In this document: positions 35,358-44,302 of the stretch, one piece after another | How the letters are laid out: every line of letters begins with the position of its first letter | Position numbering within the stretch: the first letter of the stretch is position 1 | DNA from: Lolliginicoccus suaedae | Lineage (GTDB): Bacteria > Actinomycetota > Actinomycetes > Mycobacteriales > Mycobacteriaceae | Direction: 5' to 3' | NCBI RefSeq assembly: GCF_008312885.1 | Contig: NZ_VSSO01000001.1 | Coordinates: 248,001-312,000, forward strand | DNA: 64,000 nt | The notes under the pieces: generated by a model | The model's input: only the letters and a program-made list of their open reading frames with translations | Databases searched by the model: none | What the model was told of the DNA's origin: nothing | Program-made: the position numbers and the translations under genes

Positions 35358-35978
35358 ATGAGTCCCCGTTGGCGCTGGAGCGAATTGCTCGCGAAGTACC
35401 CGCTCTGCCAGATCGTTACGGCCAGCCTGGAATCCGGTCGGGTCGCGACCTCCCGAGTACCGCTCTACCACGCGCACCGCGATGGGAGCGACTTCGTGGC
35501 TGGGCACTTCGCGCGCGTGAATCCGCATTGGAAGCTCTGGGCCGAGTCGTCGGTCACTGTGTGCTTGATCGATGGCGCCCACGCGTATGTGAGTCCCGCG
35601 AGCTATGCCGTCCCGTCGGCCGTGCCCACCTGGAACTACTGCACGGCGACATTGCATGGTGAGCCGCAGGTCATGGACGACACGGAAACCGTCGACAGCC
35701 TCCTGTCGTCGCTAGCGGTCTTTGATCCACAGCTGCGCTCGAAGATCGGGCCCACCGAGCTTGCGTCCTACGAGCGGGCCCGCCCGGCGATCGTGCCATT
35801 CCAGATCGCTATCACCCGTGCCGAACGGAAAGAGAAGGTCAGCGCGCAACGTTCCATGGCCGACCAGGAAGGCATTCGCGCTGACCTTGTCCGACGGGGA
35901 GGCGCGGACGATTATCTCGCGATGCTCGACTGGCTGTCCGGGCTCCCCGGGCCAGAACGGTCCGCTCCGCATGCCTGA
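35358..35978 (+). CDS. PaiB-like FMN-binding protein
   Basis: A 206-residue split-barrel flavoprotein. The hallmark VPTWNY is followed by CTATLHGEPQVM. N-terminal YPLCQIVTASLESGRVATSR and LYHAH.DG match the PaiB/transcriptional-regulator group, which binds FMN or haem. The C-terminus has RAERKEKVSAQRSMADQEGI. GAGAGG lies 7 nt before ATG 35358; the frame is open further upstream but has no start signal. Function as regulator or oxidoreductase is unresolved. Confidence 0.82.
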   Translation: MSPRWRWSELLAKYPLCQIVTASLESGRVATSRVPLYHAHRDGSDFVAGHFARVNPHWKLWAESSVTVCLIDGAHAYVSPASYAVPSAVPTWNYCTATLHGEPQVMDDTETVDSLLSSLAVFDPQLRSKIGPTELASYERARPAIVPFQIAITRAERKEKVSAQRSMADQEGIRADLVRRGGADDYLAMLDWLSGLPGPERSAPHA

Positions 35979-36154
35979 AACAGGGCAGACCGGTGCAGAA
36001 AGTTGCGCCACGTCACCTTCGTGTGGCTGTCGTCAGCAACGCCACAGCGAGCGCGCGGGATATTCACACGGCTCGTGCGTAGCGTGGAAGGTAACTATCG
36101 GGGGATGGAGCATTGCCCGGCGCGTGGCAAACCGCGGCGGGGAAGGGGAGCGCA

Positions 36155-36466
36155 GTGATCGAGGCACGATACGGTATCGGGGGTGGACGCATGCCGCTAG
36201 GAGTGGGCGTATCCCGGGGTTCCGGCGCGCCTGTGGCGACGGGGCCGCGCAGGCGCGCCATCCCTGTCCTGGCGGGCGTGGTGCTTGTCCTGGCGCTGGT
36301 CAACGGGCTGGCGGGCTGGCTGCCCGTGCTGCTGATCGTTGCTGTCCTTGGTATCGCTGGGCTGTTGCGCGTCAGCGAAGCGGATCTGGCCTGGCAGCGA
36401 ATTCAGGCGCGCCGCGCTCGCAAGCTTCTCGCTGCTGCGACGAAGCGCAGCGGTCCACGCTGCTAG
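36155..36466 (+). CDS. Small two-TM membrane protein
   Basis: About 103 residues. A Gly-rich N-terminus is followed by a hydrophobic hairpin (AIPVLAGVVLVLALVNGLAG, WLPVLLIVAVLGIAGLL) and a basic tail (WQRIQARRARKLLAAATKRS). GTG 36155 has GGGGAG five nt upstream; the frame is also open from 36113. No recognised family. It converges on the methyltransferase gene. Confidence 0.6.
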   Translation: MIEARYGIGGGRMPLGVGVSRGSGAPVATGPRRRAIPVLAGVVLVLALVNGLAGWLPVLLIVAVLGIAGLLRVSEADLAWQRIQARRARKLLAAATKRSGPRC

Positions 36467-36495
36467 TGGGCTGTGGAGCTGCCAGCCGGCGCCGA

Positions 36496-37323
36496 TCAGC
36501 GATGCGCGGTATACAACCAGCCGATCTCTGAGCCGCGTTGTTCGTCATAGCCGAGGTCACGGCCATGCCGAAGAGCGTGCTCCCGCACCGTTGTGACCGA
36601 GTCGCTAGCCCAGCCGTGCTCAGCCAGCCATATCGTGGGGTCATCGACGATGGACTGGAATTCGTAGCCCGCATCGGCGACGCGCTTGGCCACCACCTGA
36701 TGCTGGCCAGGCAGCAACGTTCCTTTGCCGCGATGATCCCCGGAAATTCGGCTGCCCGGAACCGACGCGGCAGTGATCGACCTCATCAGGCGTTCCGACT
36801 CATCCTCGGTCAGGTAGTAAAGAATTCCCTCGCAGATCCATAAAGCTGGAATGGAGGCATCGAAGGCGGCTTCACGCAGTGCGGCAACCCAGTCCTGCTT
36901 GAGATCCGCGACCACGGGCTGCCACAGCTTTGCCCGGGGATGGTCTTCGATCACCATCCGCTTGAGTTCCTGCACCGGCTCCAGGTCGATATCGAAAACC
37001 GTTGTGTCCGGTGGCAGGTCCAGGCGGAACGCCCGCGCATCGAGCCCACTAGCGACGATGACGATCTGGCGGATCCCGGCCGCGACAGCATCCTCCACGG
37101 CTTCATCGATGTACCGGGTGCGCACAGCGATGCCATCGATCACCCGGCGCACGTTCTCCTCGGGGAGCCTGAGCAGATCCGGCCCCAGGCCTGTGGCCTC
37201 GACGAGTGGCCACGCGAGCTTGTCGCTGATCAGCGCATCAGCGCGGCCCGACTCGACGTGCCGGAAGTACGCCACCGCTACCGCTGTAGCACTGATGTGG
37301 CTCTCGGAAAGCTGATCGGCCAT
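36496..37323 (-). CDS. SAM-dependent methyltransferase, TIGR00027/LCM family
   Basis: A 275-residue protein of the leucine-carboxyl-methyltransferase-like group that is greatly expanded in mycobacteria. Visible: RTRYIDEAVEDAVAAGIRQI, the SAM-binding VIVASGLDARAFRLDLP with VFDIDLEPV, and LWICEGILYYL with the conserved Glu-Gly. The C-terminus reads GYDEQRGSEIGWLYTAHR. The ATG at 37323 is certain from alignment. Substrate unknown, probably a carboxyl or hydroxyl group of a small molecule or polyketide. Confidence 0.88.
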   Translation of the reverse strand: MADQLSESHISATAVAVAYFRHVESGRADALISDKLAWPLVEATGLGPDLLRLPEENVRRVIDGIAVRTRYIDEAVEDAVAAGIRQIVIVASGLDARAFRLDLPPDTTVFDIDLEPVQELKRMVIEDHPRAKLWQPVVADLKQDWVAALREAAFDASIPALWICEGILYYLTEDESERLMRSITAASVPGSRISGDHRGKGTLLPGQHQVVAKRVADAGYEFQSIVDDPTIWLAEHGWASDSVTTVREHALRHGRDLGYDEQRGSEIGWLYTAHR

Positions 37324-37444
37324 GGCCCCCCAATCCTTGGTGGTGCCCGCGCAACCGGCAGGCACGCCGCAATCGCCGCTAGGATGGGATGCCCACGCAG
37401 CGGGGTGTTGAAACCTCGGATTGCTTCCGGGCTCAGGTTCGCCC

Positions 37445-38266
37445 TCATAGCTCACGGGACCAGGTGTGGTCGCAATCCGAGCACGACCATGAATGATCCG
37501 GGCCCTCCTCGCAGCACCCAGGAAAAGCTAGCCAGGGGTGCCGGAAAAACTGAAAGTCGGGAAAACCGATCACCACGCCGCGGGTTCGCCGGGCACCGCA
37601 GCGCGGACATCCTGGATGCTGCTCGGCAAACACGTATTCGGCGAAATCGCTGCGCCCGCTGGACCGGAACCTGATCGTGCAAGGACCGCAGAGCAGGGCT
37701 GGATACCACGTGCGAGGGTCATCCCAGTTTCCCGTGCCGGACTCCGGTAGGAGGATCGCATCCAGGCTGATCGTCGCGTGGTCGACTTTCCTGTGGCATC
37801 CGGCACAGCCGGGGAAGGAACCCAGCACCGCGCGGGCGGTGGCGACCTCGCGCGAAGGATGCCGCACCGTGCGATCGAAGCGGAACTCCGTGTAAGGGGC
37901 AAGCGCAGCGAGCACATGATCAGCGTCCTCTGCCCCGAGCGGGGCCTGCGTGGCCAGGTCTAGGGCGCAGCCGGATTCCGCTTCGATGGCAGAAACCTCG
38001 GGAAGCTCACGGAGCAGGCATCGCTCGCCGGTGGTGACATCGGACCCGGGCCAGCCATCATGATCGACGACATCGATGCGGTTGATGCATAGCACTACTG
38101 GCGGCTGGGTATCGAGCACGGTGAGCAGCAGGTCCCCCGGACGAGGAGCACCGCGGACGTTGAAGCATGACAACCCTTCCGTGCCACTCGACATTGCCGT
38201 GATTGCCGACAGCCAGGGCGAACCCACCCCGAGGAACACCTGCTGGCCGGGTGAGCGCTTCATCAT
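37445..38266 (-). CDS. Cys-rich protein with PUA/EVE-like start and HNH-like zinc motifs
   Basis: A 273-residue protein with three visible parts. Residues about 10-80 read like a PUA/EVE-type barrel (GVGSPWLSAITA, RPGDLLLTVLDTQPPVVLCI). The middle has GCAGCHRKVDHATISLDAIL and, about 25 residues later, LLCGPC, the CxxC...(D/H)...CxxC spacing of HNH nucleases but lacking a clear second His. The C-terminus has CPRCG and SCSDCDHTW, a zinc ribbon. A nucleic-acid-binding or nuclease role is suggested only by these patterns. It lies 121 bp upstream of the methyltransferase on the same strand. Confidence 0.6.
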   Translation of the reverse strand: MMKRSPGQQVFLGVGSPWLSAITAMSSGTEGLSCFNVRGAPRPGDLLLTVLDTQPPVVLCINRIDVVDHDGWPGSDVTTGERCLLRELPEVSAIEAESGCALDLATQAPLGAEDADHVLAALAPYTEFRFDRTVRHPSREVATARAVLGSFPGCAGCHRKVDHATISLDAILLPESGTGNWDDPRTWYPALLCGPCTIRFRSSGRSDFAEYVFAEQHPGCPRCGARRTRGVVIGFPDFQFFRHPWLAFPGCCEEGPDHSWSCSDCDHTWSREL

Positions 38267-38315
38267 GATGATGTTGTACGCCTATGCTCCGACACATTCC
38301 GGGGGGGCGCTGGAC

Positions 38316-38879
38316 CTAGGATCTCCAGACCTGGATCAGGTATTTCTCCTCGGTGATGCTGTCGAGCTGTCCAGGGTTGGCGTCGCGGCCGCGGGCGTAG
38401 AGCCGGACGTTGTACTCGCCTGGTCCCTGGAGGCTGAGGGGCAGGTCGAGGCCGGGGAGATCGGTGCTGGCGCCGGCCTCGATGCGCAGGTCCGTGCCAG
38501 CGGTGATGGTCGTGTGGATCGCCTCCTCCCACGAGTCTGGATCGTGGGGGCGTGGCTCTTCGGTGTAGGAATGCGCTTCCACGTGATGCGGCCCGTACGG
38601 GGTCCCGGTCTGGAGGCGGATTCCTGATTCGCTGGCGTAGAGGCGGGGAAGGCTAGCAATGCGCCTCGGCTCGGACGGGCGCGCGCCCGGATCGAGGATC
38701 GAGATGGAGCCATAGCCACGCAGCACCGCGCTCTGGACGCGCGATGGTTGCGGGTGATGCGCCTCGGTGGAGGTGTTGTGGATCGCGCTAGGAGGCGCGG
38801 GCACGGATGTGGTGGGGCCGGTGCAGGCGCTGGCCATGACGGCGAGCGCGACTGTTGCGATGATGCGCGGAGATGGCAT
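38316..38879 (-). CDS. Hypothetical lipoprotein
   Basis: A 187-residue lipoprotein: RIIATVALAVMASACTG gives a signal peptide with lipobox ASAC. A Pro/Ser/Thr linker follows, then a soluble domain with LRGYGSISILDPG, TITAGTDLRIEAG and a beta-rich end LSLQGPGEYNVRLYARGRDA. Family not recognised. It is divergent from the MerR gene across a gap that holds a MerR-type operator, so the two may be co-regulated. Confidence 0.68.
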   Translation of the reverse strand: MPSPRIIATVALAVMASACTGPTTSVPAPPSAIHNTSTEAHHPQPSRVQSAVLRGYGSISILDPGARPSEPRRIASLPRLYASESGIRLQTGTPYGPHHVEAHSYTEEPRPHDPDSWEEAIHTTITAGTDLRIEAGASTDLPGLDLPLSLQGPGEYNVRLYARGRDANPGQLDSITEEKYLIQVWRS

Positions 38880-38925
38880 GTGCGTGCTCCCTGCTGGCGT
38901 TGTCTCCCACCGCCGTGACCATCTT

Positions 38926-38952
38926 AACTCTACCCTTACGTTAGAGTAGAGT
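38926..38952. promoter_or_regulatory. MerR-type operator/promoter between lipoprotein and MerR genes
   Basis: ACTCTAC (38927-38933) and GTAGAGT (38946-38952) are exact inverted copies separated by 12 bp, with an inner TAGAGT repeating the arm. MerR-family sites are dyads of this kind placed inside a long -35/-10 spacer. The position 35 bp before the merR start suggests autoregulation and possible control of the divergent lipoprotein gene. Confidence 0.6.
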
Positions 38953-38986
38953 CCATCATCGTTCACCAGGAAGGGCACCTACCCAC

Positions 38987-39433
38987 GTGATCGGCAATGA
39001 CAACGCGGCGCACGTACAGATCGGTCGGGCCGCGGAACTGACCGGCCTGTCGATCCGAACATTGCGCCACTACGAGGAAGTCGGGCTCGTCACCCCATCA
39101 GCTCGCAGCGAAGGCGGATTCCGTCTCTACTCCCGCGACGACATCGATCGGCTGCTCGTGATCCGGCGCATGAAACCGCTGGGCTTCACCCTCGAGCAGA
39201 TGGCCCAGTTGCTCGCAGCGCTCGATTCCCTGGCGAGCAGCGAGGCCGGAGCAGGCGCGAGGCGCGCTGCCGCTGAAGTCCTCGCCGAGTTCAAGTCCAG
39301 TGCCCAGGATGCGGTCGACCGGCTGCGGGTCCAGCTCGAGTACGCGGAGGAGCTGACCGGATTGCTCGGCGAGCATGTCGCCAACGCGCGACGCTCCGAT
39401 GAACCTGGCGCGAGCGCGGTGCGCCATGCTTGA
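38987..39433 (+). CDS. MerR-family transcriptional regulator
   Basis: A 148-residue regulator: IGRAAELTGLSIRTLRHYEE (helix-turn-helix and start of the wing), GLVTPSARSEGGFRLYSRDD, then the MerR helix pair IRRMKPLGFTLEQMAQLL and a long C-terminal coiled coil. No metal-binding Cys in the effector part, so a small organic ligand is more likely. GTG 38987 follows AGGAAGGG. It overlaps the next gene by 8 bp and so leads a three-gene operon with FkbM and HelD-like proteins. Confidence 0.9.
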   Translation: MIGNDNAAHVQIGRAAELTGLSIRTLRHYEEVGLVTPSARSEGGFRLYSRDDIDRLLVIRRMKPLGFTLEQMAQLLAALDSLASSEAGAGARRAAAEVLAEFKSSAQDAVDRLRVQLEYAEELTGLLGEHVANARRSDEPGASAVRHA

Positions 39434-40211
39434 GGATCCCCCGAGCACCCGCGCGCGGAATCCTCGGCGATTGGCGGCGCTTTCCGCTGTGTTGATGAAT
39501 GCCTCCCACCGTCTCTCGTTCATCGAGCCAGAGATCCGCGGCCTGCGATGCCTCGTGGAGCGCGGGGACACCTGCATCGATGTGGGGGCGGAATACGGGC
39601 TCTATACATGGACCCTGTCCAGCCTGGTGGGCGCCGGGGGCCATGTGCACAGCTTCGAGCCGCAGCGTGGACTCGCCAGCACGCTGGGCTGGACAGCGCG
39701 AATGCTGGGCTGCACGAATGTGATCGTGCATCATGCGGCACTCCATTCGCGTCCGGGCCAGGGGACGCTCAGCGTGCCGATCAGGCGAGGAATATCCGTG
39801 CATGGGCGCGCATACCTGAAGCGGGGAGCCCTGCATCCGGGGCCGAACCGTGAATTCACGCGATCGCGGGCCATTCAGGTGCCCGTCACCACGATCGACA
39901 CCCTCGCTCGTGCCCTCCCCGGCCGACGGATCTCGTTCATCAAGGCTGATGTCGAGGGCGCCGAGATGGGTGTGCTGAAAGGCGCCCGGCAGACCATTGA
40001 CCGCGATCGCCCGGCGATCCTCCTGGAAATCGAATCCCGCCACCTCGCCAAGTACGGCGCAACCACCGAGGACCTGATGCTCATGATGAAGACCCTCGGC
40101 TACCACCCCCATTTCTGGAGCCAGGAGCACTGGCTCCCCTCGGAAACGAACCTCGAGAAAGTGCCACGGAACCAACTCTTCCTGCACGAGTCGAACAGGA
40201 GACCCCATTGA
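39426..40211 (+). CDS. FkbM-family SAM-dependent methyltransferase
   Basis: A 261-residue protein. RGDTCIDVGAEYGLYTWTL is the SAM-binding motif I, GHVHSFEPQ the motif II, and ISFIKADVEGAEMGVLKGA the conserved FkbM block. The family O-methylates sugars, polyketides and lipids. I chose ATG 39426, which overlaps the merR stop (ATGCTTGA); ATG 39399 is also in frame. The stop overlaps the TTG start of the helicase gene. Its link to the other two operon members is unexplained. Confidence 0.83.
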   Translation: MLEDPPSTRARNPRRLAALSAVLMNASHRLSFIEPEIRGLRCLVERGDTCIDVGAEYGLYTWTLSSLVGAGGHVHSFEPQRGLASTLGWTARMLGCTNVIVHHAALHSRPGQGTLSVPIRRGISVHGRAYLKRGALHPGPNREFTRSRAIQVPVTTIDTLARALPGRRISFIKADVEGAEMGVLKGARQTIDRDRPAILLEIESRHLAKYGATTEDLMLMMKTLGYHPHFWSQEHWLPSETNLEKVPRNQLFLHESNRRPH

Positions 40212-42343
40212 CCGACGTGAACACGCCGGACGAGCGCCACGAGCGCAAGCACCTCTCGGAAATCCTGGGCCTGCTCCAGGACGAGCTCGCGCGGCTGAGT
40301 GGGACCATCGACGACTCCGCGCGCACCATCAAGGACCAGAAGCAGGAGATGTGGACGAACTTCCGCGATATGGACTTCGCGGAAAAGGCCGATATGCGAA
40401 CGTCGGTAAACCTCTCCGTATCGCTCGGTGACCGGGCGGTGAAGGCGCGCAAGCGCATCAAGAGGCTCCTCGATTCCCCCTACTTCGGACGTGTCGACTT
40501 CCACGCCGACGATGATCCGGATGCCCATCCCTACTACATCGGTGTGCACAACTTCCTGGACCGCGATACCCAGGAAGTGCTGATCCATGACTGGCGCGCG
40601 CCCGTATCGAGCTTGTTCTACGACTTCGAGACCGGCACGGCATCATTCGTGGCACCACAGGGCACCATCGACGGCGAGATCACCGGCAAGCGCCAGTACA
40701 AGATCACTGGCGGGGAGCTCGAGTTCATGTTCGAGAGCTCGCTGAACATCGGCGACGACGTCCTGCAGCGGGAGCTGGGGCAATCTGCCGACGACAAGAT
40801 GAAGAACATCGTCGCGACCATCCAGCGGGAGCAGAACGCGGTGATCCGCAACGAGACCGCGGACGTGCTGATCCTGCAGGGCGTGGCGGGATCGGGCAAG
40901 ACCTCTATCGCGCTGCACCGGGTCGCGTTCCTGCTCTATCGGTTCAAGGACACGCTCTCGTCGGACAATGTGATGATCCTCTCGCCCAACAAGGTTTTCG
41001 GTGACTACATCGCTGACGTGCTGCCCGAGCTGGGCGAGGAACGGATCTCGGAGATCGACTTCGACAGGATCGCCGGGCGTTTCCTGGAGAAGATCACCGG
41101 CTACGAGACGTTCAGCGAGCAGGTAGTCAACCTCCTCGAGGGCGTCGACGAGGCCGTGGCCCGCCGCATCCGCTTCAAGGCCACACCGGAATTCGTCACC
41201 ATGCTCGACGGCTGGATCGCCGACCGCGCCGAGAATGACTTCGTCCCGGCCGGGATCGAGCAGAAGCTCAAGCGGCTCTCCGAGGACTGGGTCGCCGACA
41301 TGTATGCCGAATCGAGCACCCTGCCCGTGTTCGCGCGCCTCGACCGTGTCGCGAGCACCGCGGTGCAGCTGCTGAAGAACGAGGTGATCGACGGCGGCGG
41401 CAAATGGTCCTCGGCCGACACGACCGCCGTGCGCAAGCAGGTGCGCGCCATGTTCCCGCACAAGGATCCCTTCGCCCTCTACAAGGCGTTCTACAAGGAT
41501 CCAGCGCACGCCGACCGCGCACGCGGCATGTTCAAGCCACTCGGCCGCAAGCGCATCGAGCATTCCGACGTGTTCCCGCTGATCTACACCATGATCAAGA
41601 CCACCCAGCAGGACAGCTACAGCCACATCCGCCACCTGCTCGTCGACGAGATGCAGGACTACACGCCCATCCAGTACGCCGTGCTGCGCGAGCTGTTCAC
41701 CTGCAAGATGACCATCCTCGGTGATGCCAACCAGTCGGTCAACCCGTTCAGCTCCTCCTCGCTCGACACGATCCACAGCATCTTCACTGGCGCCGACTGC
41801 CTCGAGCTGTGCAAAAGCTACCGCTCCACCACCGAGATCACCGAGTTCGCGCAGAACATCTCCCGCAACGACAAGCTCATCCCCATCGAGCGGCACGGCC
41901 AGCCACCCCGGATCATCGAATGCGACGACCCGCTTGACGAGGCAGCGCAGGTCCGCGCCCTGATCGACCAGCATCATCGCAGCGAATACCGTTCCCTCGG
42001 CATCATCTGCAAGACCGTCGCCCAGGCCGCGGCGCTGCATCGCGAGCTAGCCGACGCCGACATCGAGCTAACGATGCTCGACTACAACAGCGCCTCCTTC
42101 ACCGGGGGAGCCATCATCACCTCCGCGCACATCGCCAAGGGCCTCGAGTTCGACACTGTGATCGTCCCCGTCGCCGACGAGGCCAACTACGCCAACGACA
42201 TCGACCGGGGAATGCTCTACATCGCCTGCACCAGGGCCATGCACGAGCTGTTTCTCACCCACGTGGGGGCTCGGTCGGGCCTGCTCGGTTTCGCGGGGGA
42301 ATCCAGCCGCGCGGCGCTCTCTGCCCGACCCCAAACGCGATAG
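40208..42343 (+). CDS. HelD/HelR-like RNA polymerase-associated helicase-like ATPase
   Basis: A 711-residue UvrD/Rep-like superfamily 1 protein with an N-terminal coiled coil (LLQDELARLSGTIDDSART) and the HelD-specific segment IHDWRAPVSSLFYDFETG. Then come Walker A GVAGSGKTSIALHR, Walker B DEMQDYTPIQY, CKSYRSTTEITEF and ACTRAMHEL. HelD proteins pull stalled or rifamycin-bound RNA polymerase off DNA, and HelR of Streptomyces gives rifamycin tolerance. TTG 40208 overlaps the FkbM stop; AGGAG lies 6 nt upstream. The stop codon TAG lies inside a family A palindrome, so the last residues (PQTR) are encoded by the repeat. Confidence 0.87.
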   Translation: MTDVNTPDERHERKHLSEILGLLQDELARLSGTIDDSARTIKDQKQEMWTNFRDMDFAEKADMRTSVNLSVSLGDRAVKARKRIKRLLDSPYFGRVDFHADDDPDAHPYYIGVHNFLDRDTQEVLIHDWRAPVSSLFYDFETGTASFVAPQGTIDGEITGKRQYKITGGELEFMFESSLNIGDDVLQRELGQSADDKMKNIVATIQREQNAVIRNETADVLILQGVAGSGKTSIALHRVAFLLYRFKDTLSSDNVMILSPNKVFGDYIADVLPELGEERISEIDFDRIAGRFLEKITGYETFSEQVVNLLEGVDEAVARRIRFKATPEFVTMLDGWIADRAENDFVPAGIEQKLKRLSEDWVADMYAESSTLPVFARLDRVASTAVQLLKNEVIDGGGKWSSADTTAVRKQVRAMFPHKDPFALYKAFYKDPAHADRARGMFKPLGRKRIEHSDVFPLIYTMIKTTQQDSYSHIRHLLVDEMQDYTPIQYAVLRELFTCKMTILGDANQSVNPFSSSSLDTIHSIFTGADCLELCKSYRSTTEITEFAQNISRNDKLIPIERHGQPPRIIECDDPLDEAAQVRALIDQHHRSEYRSLGIICKTVAQAAALHRELADADIELTMLDYNSASFTGGAIITSAHIAKGLEFDTVIVPVADEANYANDIDRGMLYIACTRAMHELFLTHVGARSGLLGFAGESSRAALSARPQTR

Positions 42344-42402
42344 AAACCGCTAGACGCGATAGAAGCAACCCGGATCCCAGGCCGGTTTCTATCGCGTTTG
42401 CG
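42331..42402. repeat. Dispersed palindromic element, family A copy 3 (with doubled left arm)
   Basis: CAAACGCGATAGAAACCG (42332-42349) pairs with CGGTTTCTATCGCGTTTG (42383-42400). Between them is an extra left-type arm TAGACGCGATAGAAGC (42351-42366) ending in GAAGC as in copies 1 and 2. The first arm contains the stop codon of the HelD-like gene. The site lies between convergent genes. Confidence 0.78.
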
Positions 42403-42426
42403 GGGTAGTGGCGTCAACCGATGCGG

Positions 42427-42753
42427 TCATGAGACGCGCTCCCGCAGCAGCGCGAGCACCTCATCCGGCCGGTCCGGGGTGATCACGGGCCGGGTGGCCT
42501 GGCCGGTATCGAGGATGATGGCGGTCTTCTTGTGGCGGCGCCGAGCCTCGAAGGGCATCCACGTGTTGGTGCCCAGAGTTCCCCACGCGCGGGCGCGACC
42601 GCTGAGCCAACCGAGCCGACGCGTGCCGAACCGGACAATGCGCGAGTACGGGATGCGCTTGTCGCCGCCGGTGGGGAAGTAGTAGCGGTGAATGGTGATT
42701 CCCGTGTCGTCGAGGCGTACTTGCCCATCGTCGTAGAGGGTTTCAGCTGGCAT
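42427..42753 (-). CDS. Small PH-domain-like protein
   Basis: A 108-residue all-beta protein: VRLDDTGITIHRYYFPTGGD, RIPYSRIVRFGTRRLGWL, then TAIILDTGQATRPVITPDRP and the terminal helix DEVLALLRERVS. The strand pattern ending in a helix is that of bacterial PH domains. TATGCT (minus strand, 42761-42766) ends 7 nt before ATG 42753, indicating a leaderless mRNA. It is divergent from the amidase gene, 64 bp between starts. Function unknown. Confidence 0.72.
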   Translation of the reverse strand: MPAETLYDDGQVRLDDTGITIHRYYFPTGGDKRIPYSRIVRFGTRRLGWLSGRARAWGTLGTNTWMPFEARRRHKKTAIILDTGQATRPVITPDRPDEVLALLRERVS

Positions 42754-42760
42754 GGTGCCG

Positions 42761-42766
42761 AGCATA
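42761..42766 (-). promoter_or_regulatory. -10 box of leaderless PH-domain gene
   Basis: TATGCT on the minus strand, 7 nt before ATG 42753. Confidence 0.5.
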
Positions 42767-42817
42767 GACGCGTGCGCGCGCGGCGGCATATCGTTGACGA
42801 GCAACGGGAGGTACGCG

Positions 42818-44302
42818 ATGAGGCTTGATGAGTATCGCGAGCACGATGGCGTTGGCTTGGCTCGCTTGGTGACGGATGGGCAGGTCACGGCGTCGGAACT
42901 GCTCGCGTGCGCGATCGAGGGCGCCGAGCGGGTCGACCCGGTGCTCAACGCGATCGCCCGGCCGATGCTGGGGGAGACGGGGCGACGAGTGGCGGAGCCG
43001 CTCGCTGGCCCGTTCGCGGGAGTGCCGTTCTACCTGAAGGATCTGATGCAGGACTACGCGGGCCTGCCGTCGGGCTGCGGATCGCGGGCCTTGCACGACG
43101 CTCGCGCGCCGGAGCATGCCGAGGTGGTGCGGCGCTGGCTCGATGCGGGACTGGTCATTCTCGGCAAGACCAGCACGCCGGAGTTCGGCCTCAAGGGCGT
43201 CACCGAGCCTCACGCGCATGGTCCGTGCCGCAATCCGTGGGACCCGGGCCGCACTCCTGGCGGATCCTCGGGTGGCTCAGCAGCGCTTGTGGCCGCGGGC
43301 GTCGTGCCGGTAGCGGGGGCCAACGACGGCGGGGGGTCGATCCGCATCCCCGCGTCGTTCTGTGGCTTGTTCGGCCTCAAGCCTGGCCGGGGCGTGGTTC
43401 CCGATGGACCGGCGCACGAGTCCTACCTGTTCGGGGCAAGCGTGAACGGAGTGGTGTCGCGGTCGGTGCGCGATTCCGCATTGATGCTCGATGTTCTGGC
43501 CGATGGTCCGCGGGCGGGCCGGTTCATCGCGGCCACGCGCGCGCGTCCTCCCAGGCTGCGAATCGGATACTCGGTTGCCTCGCCGATCGGCAGCGAGGTC
43601 TCGGCCGAGGCAGTCGAGGCAACGGAGCGGGCGGCAGGATGGTGCGAGGAGCTCGGGCACACAGTCGAGGAAGCAGCGCCCGCCATCGACGGGCACGCGC
43701 TCGCCGATGACTTCATCACCTTGTTCTCCGTCTATGCCGCGCGCCAGGTCGATGAGGCGAAGCAGGCATGGGGCGCGACGGACAGCGATTTCGAGATCGA
43801 TACTCGCGTGCTCGCCGCGCTGGGGCGGGCGACGACCGCGCCGGAATTCTATGCCAGCCATGATCGCTGGCACGGGTACGCCCGCTCCCTCTCAGAGTTC
43901 CACGATCGCTTCGACTTGTTGCTGACCCCCACCGTCGCCCGGCCCGCGCCGCGCATCGGGGAGCTCGACACCCCGCGCGCGCTCGCCGCCGCGGTGCGTC
44001 CCCTGCTGAGGCTCGGGCTCGTGGAGCGATTGGCATCGCTCCAGGTGTGGCGCGATCATGTCCGCGACAGCCTCGCCGTCGTGCCATTCACCCAGCTAGC
44101 AAACCTGACCGGGGCGCCGGCGATGTCCGTGCCGGTGCATGGCACGGCGAACGGATTGCCGATGGGCGCGCAGTGGGTAGGCCCGCCGGGCGGGGAGGAG
44201 ATGCTGCTCGCGCTGGCCGCCGAGCTCGAGGAAGCTCATCCGTGGGCCGATCATCGGCCGAAGGTCTCGGTCACGACAGCAGCAGCCACGCCCCCACGAT
44301 GA
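42818..44302 (+). CDS. Amidase signature family enzyme
   Basis: A 494-residue amidase. The Ser-cisSer-Lys triad is present: Lys in FYLKDL, the cis-Ser in [16 protein letters not shown], and the nucleophile Ser in [22 protein letters not shown] follows. It hydrolyses a carboxamide; this group includes 6-aminohexanoate-cyclic-dimer hydrolase-like enzymes. GGGAGG lies 6 nt before ATG 42818. Its 3' end overlaps the convergent gene by 32 bp. Substrate unknown. Confidence 0.9.
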   Translation: MRLDEYREHDGVGLARLVTDGQVTASELLACAIEGAERVDPVLNAIARPMLGETGRRVAEPLAGPFAGVPFYLKDLMQDYAGLPSGCGSRALHDARAPEHAEVVRRWLDAGLVILGKTSTPEFGLKGVTEPHAHGPCRNPWDPGRTPGGSSGGSAALVAAGVVPVAGANDGGGSIRIPASFCGLFGLKPGRGVVPDGPAHESYLFGASVNGVVSRSVRDSALMLDVLADGPRAGRFIAATRARPPRLRIGYSVASPIGSEVSAEAVEATERAAGWCEELGHTVEEAAPAIDGHALADDFITLFSVYAARQVDEAKQAWGATDSDFEIDTRVLAALGRATTAPEFYASHDRWHGYARSLSEFHDRFDLLLTPTVARPAPRIGELDTPRALAAAVRPLLRLGLVERLASLQVWRDHVRDSLAVVPFTQLANLTGAPAMSVPVHGTANGLPMGAQWVGPPGGEEMLLALAAELEEAHPWADHRPKVSVTTAAATPPR

